Part shown: positions 61,223-64,000 of the stretch, one piece after another
How positions within the stretch are numbered: the stretch's first letter is position 1
Layout of the letters: each line of letters begins with the position of its first letter
Assembly (NCBI GenBank): GCA_050998615.1
Contig: JBPCQA010000013.1
Location: 106,673-170,672 of the forward strand
Length of the DNA: 64,000 nt
Reading direction: 5' to 3'
From: JBPCQA01 sp050998615
Lineage (GTDB): Bacteria > Actinomycetota > Actinomycetes > Propionibacteriales > Nocardioidaceae
Program-made: the position numbers and the translations under genes
The notes under the pieces: model-generated
Databases searched by the model: none
Told to the model about the DNA's origin: nothing
Seen by the model: the letters and a program-made list of their open reading frames with translations, nothing else

Positions 61223-62386
61223 ATGGATGACACGCGAGAGTACGGGTTCGAGACCAGGGCGATCCACGCCGGTCAGGCCGCCAACGCGGAGAACGGGGCG
61301 GTGATGACCCCGATCTACGCGACCAGCACCTACCTACAAGATGGCGTCGGAGGCCTGCGCGGCGGCTACGAGTATTCCCGCACCGGCAACCCCACCCGGG
61401 CCGCGTTGGAGGACTGCCTGGCCTCGCTAGAACACGGCGCCCGGGGCATCGCGTTCTCGTCGGGCATGGCCGCGGAGGACTCGCTCATCCGGGCCATCTG
61501 CACACCCGGCGATCACGTGGTCATCCCAAACGATGCGTACGGCGGCACCTATCGCCTCTTCAAGAACATCTTCGAGCCATGGGGCGTCGACCACACTCCG
61601 GCACCCGTGCACGACGTGGACGCGATCGCGATCGCGATTCGACCGGGACGCACCAAAATCATCTGGATCGAGACACCGAGCAACCCGCTGCTCGGCGTCG
61701 CCGACATCGCCGCCATCTCCCAGGTCGCGAAGGACAATGACGCGCTGCTGGTGGTCGACAACACGTTCGCCACGTCGTACCTGCAGCAACCACTCGACCT
61801 CGGCGCCGACGTCGTCGTACACTCCACGACTAAGTACGCCGGTGGGCACAGCGATGTGGTGGGGGGAGCCATCGTCACGTCCAGCGAGGAATTGGGTGCT
61901 GCCGTCGCCGCCTTCCAGAACTCCACCGGAGCCACTGCCGGGCCGTTCGACGCCTACCTTGTGCTGCGCGGGCTCAAGACGCTGGCGGTCCGGATGGATC
62001 GGCACTGCGACAACGCCGAGCGACTCGTGGAGTTCCTCACCGGACACAGTGCCGTCGGCGATGTCCTCTACCCCGGCATATCCGATCATCCGGGTCATCT
62101 CGCAGCGGCAGCCCAAATGCGGCGATTCGGTGGCATGGTCTCGTTCCGGATGAGGGGCGGCCACGATGCCGCGCTGAACGTATGCGAGAGGACGCAGATA
62201 TTCACGCTGGCCGAGTCTTTGGGTGGAGTCGAGTCGCTCATCGAGCTGCCTGCGGTTATGACCCACGCATCTGCAGCCGCGTCAGAGCTTGCGGTCCCCC
62301 ACGACCTCGTGCGGCTGTCGGTCGGCATCGAGTCGGTCACCGACCTCGTCGCCGACTTGGGGCAGGCCCTTGATCCCTGGGCATGA
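61223..62386 (+). CDS. metB: Cystathionine gamma-synthase (or gamma-lyase)
   Basis: A 387-residue PLP enzyme of the Cys/Met metabolism family. The PLP lysine is Lys204 in HSTTKYAGGHSDVVGGAIV; GYEYSRTGNPTRAALED and SGMAAEDSLIRAI bind cofactor phosphate and substrate. Length and motifs fit actinobacterial MetB, which makes cystathionine from O-acyl-homoserine and cysteine; gamma-lyase activity is also possible. Cystathionine beta-synthase lies at 15.3 kb. The stop overlaps the next gene by four bases. Confidence 0.92.
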   Translation: MDDTREYGFETRAIHAGQAANAENGAVMTPIYATSTYLQDGVGGLRGGYEYSRTGNPTRAALEDCLASLEHGARGIAFSSGMAAEDSLIRAICTPGDHVVIPNDAYGGTYRLFKNIFEPWGVDHTPAPVHDVDAIAIAIRPGRTKIIWIETPSNPLLGVADIAAISQVAKDNDALLVVDNTFATSYLQQPLDLGADVVVHSTTKYAGGHSDVVGGAIVTSSEELGAAVAAFQNSTGATAGPFDAYLVLRGLKTLAVRMDRHCDNAERLVEFLTGHSAVGDVLYPGISDHPGHLAAAAQMRRFGGMVSFRMRGGHDAALNVCERTQIFTLAESLGGVESLIELPAVMTHASAAASELAVPHDLVRLSVGIESVTDLVADLGQALDPWA

Positions 62387-63780
62387 CGCCGCGGCGGGAC
62401 GCCCGCGCGACGCCGCTCGTCTACTGCGTCGACTTCGGGTCGACGTTCACGAAGGCCGCGCTGGTCGACACTCACGACGGCGGGTTGGTCGGCACCGCCA
62501 GCCACCGCACCACGATAGACACCGACGTGCTGGACGGCTGGGACGCGATCCGTGCCGAGCTCAGCGCTGGTGCCGGCAGCCAGGATGTCCCGGTGTTGGC
62601 ATGCTCATCAGCAGGGGGCGGGCTGCGCATCGCCGTGGTCGGCAATGAGGAGCTGGTCACCGCCGAGGCCGGCCGGCGGGTCGCGCTGTCCAGCGGCGGA
62701 CGAGTCGTCCACGTGTCGTCGTACGACGTCGACCTGGCCGCGCTGCGCGCAAGCGACCCCGACGTTGTGCTCCTGGTCGGAGGAACCGATGGCGGGAACG
62801 CCGAGGTGCTGATGCGCAACGCGCGAAGCCTGGCTCAGGCGCGCTGGCGCGGACCCGTCGTGGTGGCGGGCAACGCCGACGCCGTGGGCGAGATCAGCGA
62901 ACTCTTCACGGCGAACAGGGTGCCGTTTGTCGTTGCGGACAACGTGGTGCCGCGCATTGGCGTGCTCGACCCCGACAGCGCCCGGATGGCGATCCGCGAG
63001 GTGTTCTTGCGTCACGTCATCGGCGGCAAGCACCTCTCACGGCGCGCCGACTTCACCGCGATGGTCAAGGGAGCCACGCCCGATGTTGTGCTCACCGCCG
63101 TCGAGTTGTTGGCTAACGGCCTCAGGCCCGGTCAGCCGGGGAAGGGAGACGTGGTGGTCATCGACGTGGGCGGCGCTACCACCGATGTGCACTCGGTCGT
63201 CGCGGTAGACCCGGAGGAGGCTGGACTGGCGCGGGAGGTCGTCGCTACGGTCCCGGTCAGCCGGACCGTAGAAGGCGACCTGGGGATGCGGTGGAGCGCC
63301 GTACCCACTGTCGAGGCGGCTAAAGCCGCGGGGATGACTGTGTCGAAGCGTTTGCTGGCGGCCGCTCGGGAGCGCCGGGCTGATCCGGGCCTGGTCCCGG
63401 CGACCCCGGCTCGGATCAAGGAGGACCTGGAGCTCGCGTCGATCGCCCTGGGTCTCGCCGTACGCCGACACGCCGGCCGACAGCAGGTGGTGTTCAGCCC
63501 GGACGGTCGGCTTGTCGAGCGCACCGGCAAGGACTTGCGCGAGGTCACCTTGCTTATCGGGTCCGGGGGAGTGCTGCGCCACAGCCCTCGGGCCGATGCG
63601 CAGCGGGTGATCGCGGCCGGCACGGGTGATCACGTGGCGGGCGGCTGGCTGGTGCCGCGGAATCCCAAGGTCGTGATCGACCACGACTACGTGCTGGCCG
63701 CGGCCGGGTTGCTGGCACCGGGCCATCTCGAGACGGCGTACCAGCTCGTCCGCGCGCTCGCCGCCGGCGACGCCGGATAG
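62383..63780 (+). CDS. GlmL/MutL-type ATPase (B12-mutase-associated family)
   Basis: A 465-residue member of the ASKHA-like family named MutL/GlmL for its place beside glutamate mutase. VYCVDFGSTFTKAALVDTHD is phosphate motif 1, VVVIDVGGATTDVHSV phosphate motif 2, and LLIGSGGVLRHSP the adenosine motif. The family is thought to reactivate B12-dependent mutases. No mutase subunits are present in the window. It overlaps the CGS gene by four bases and may be co-transcribed with it. Confidence 0.87.
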   Translation: MTPRRDARATPLVYCVDFGSTFTKAALVDTHDGGLVGTASHRTTIDTDVLDGWDAIRAELSAGAGSQDVPVLACSSAGGGLRIAVVGNEELVTAEAGRRVALSSGGRVVHVSSYDVDLAALRASDPDVVLLVGGTDGGNAEVLMRNARSLAQARWRGPVVVAGNADAVGEISELFTANRVPFVVADNVVPRIGVLDPDSARMAIREVFLRHVIGGKHLSRRADFTAMVKGATPDVVLTAVELLANGLRPGQPGKGDVVVIDVGGATTDVHSVVAVDPEEAGLAREVVATVPVSRTVEGDLGMRWSAVPTVEAAKAAGMTVSKRLLAAARERRADPGLVPATPARIKEDLELASIALGLAVRRHAGRQQVVFSPDGRLVERTGKDLREVTLLIGSGGVLRHSPRADAQRVIAAGTGDHVAGGWLVPRNPKVVIDHDYVLAAAGLLAPGHLETAYQLVRALAAGDAG

Positions 63781-63789
63781 CCTGTGGTC

Positions 63790-64000
63790 GTGAGCAACGG
63801 CGCCGCGGACCCGGACCCCGTGATGGCCACGTCGTCGACCGAACGGCTCACCGAACGCCGGCTCACCGAACGCCTGGCCCAGCAGCGGGCGGCGGCCTGG
63901 GCGCTGCTGCGCTCGGAGCGTCGTACGCCGCCACCGGCCGTCGTCCAGGGCGGGACGTACAACTTCACCCCCGCCAATGTGCCGTGGGGAGTCGACGCTG
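63790..64000 (+). CDS. Hypothetical protein, truncated by window end
   Basis: GTG 63790 opens SNGAADPDPVMATSSTERLTERRLTERLAQQRAAAWALL, then TPPPAVVQGGTYNFTPANVPWGVDA, open to the last base. A short internal repeat (TERxLTER) is visible. No family is recognised from this part; it begins nine bases after the GlmL-like gene stop, so it may belong to the same unit. Confidence 0.6.
   Translation, partial: MSNGAADPDPVMATSSTERLTERRLTERLAQQRAAAWALLRSERRTPPPAVVQGGTYNFTPANVPWGVDA

Noticed and set aside
1..64000. CRISPR array, rRNA operon, prophage or complete insertion sequence
   Set aside because: No regularly spaced repeats, rRNA-like stretch, structural phage genes or transposase with inverted repeats were recognised. 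The 141-bp repeats are protein-coding.

Overview
This 64 kb window comes from a high-GC actinobacterium. The evidence is GC-rich codon use with many GTG starts, the block mfd / SurA-like lipoprotein / mazG / eno / ftsB-like / DUF501 / ppx in the order known from Mycobacterium and Streptomyces, many candidate leaderless promoters (TANNNT hexamers 6-7 nt before a start codon), and hairpin intergenic repeats of the GGTGGTTGAGGAGCGAGCG type. A Nocardioides-like or Propionibacteriales-like host is my best guess, but this cannot be fixed from the sequence alone.

Layout. 1-8.7 kb is conserved core: mfd 3' end, mazG, eno, divisome protein, ppx, a family 5 uracil-DNA glycosylase and a type II NADH dehydrogenase. 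At 8.74 kb lies an odd class I tRNA with a UAA anticodon, followed by a VapBC module. 9.5-13.6 kb holds an ArsR-type regulator with a COG0701 permease, a rhodanese with SufE, and a Bax-inhibitor-1 membrane protein. 14.1-16.7 kb has an SGNH hydrolase and cystathionine beta-synthase. 16.7-35.6 kb is a cell-surface polysaccharide locus: APH-like kinase, PAP2 phosphatase, two GH26-like enzymes, acetyltransferase, Wzx-type flippase, a Wzz-type protein with a degenerate kinase domain, PssD/PssE (Alg14/Alg13-like) pair, polysaccharide deacetylase, an O-antigen polymerase fused to a Wzz-like domain, two sulfotransferases and a sulfotransferase-GT2 fusion. Together they predict an exported, sulfated polysaccharide.

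35.8-52.9 kb is accessory and visibly decaying: three toxin-antitoxin modules (PIN/CopG, HepT/MntA, MazEF), a six-repeat propeller protein, a DUF4234 protein whose 5' end runs through a repeat, MFS exporter, DNA ligase, SWIM protein, Erm-like methyltransferase, and at least six broken genes (SNF2 helicase, acetamidase, APC permease, GPP34, DUF222-HNH, PIN fragment). Another broken gene, a secreted propeller-type protein, lies in the polysaccharide locus. 53-64 kb returns to more ordinary content: SppA peptidase, a three-domain PAP2-kinase-flippase membrane protein, dienelactone hydrolase, two convergent TA modules, MsrA, GNAT-Nudix fusion, cystathionine gamma-synthase and a GlmL/MutL-type ATPase.

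With cystathionine beta-synthase and cystathionine gamma-synthase both present, the host can probably run transsulfuration; rhodanese plus SufE point to sulfur transfer for Fe-S work. Dispersed hairpin repeats lie in at least six gaps and in two places have become part of a reading frame.
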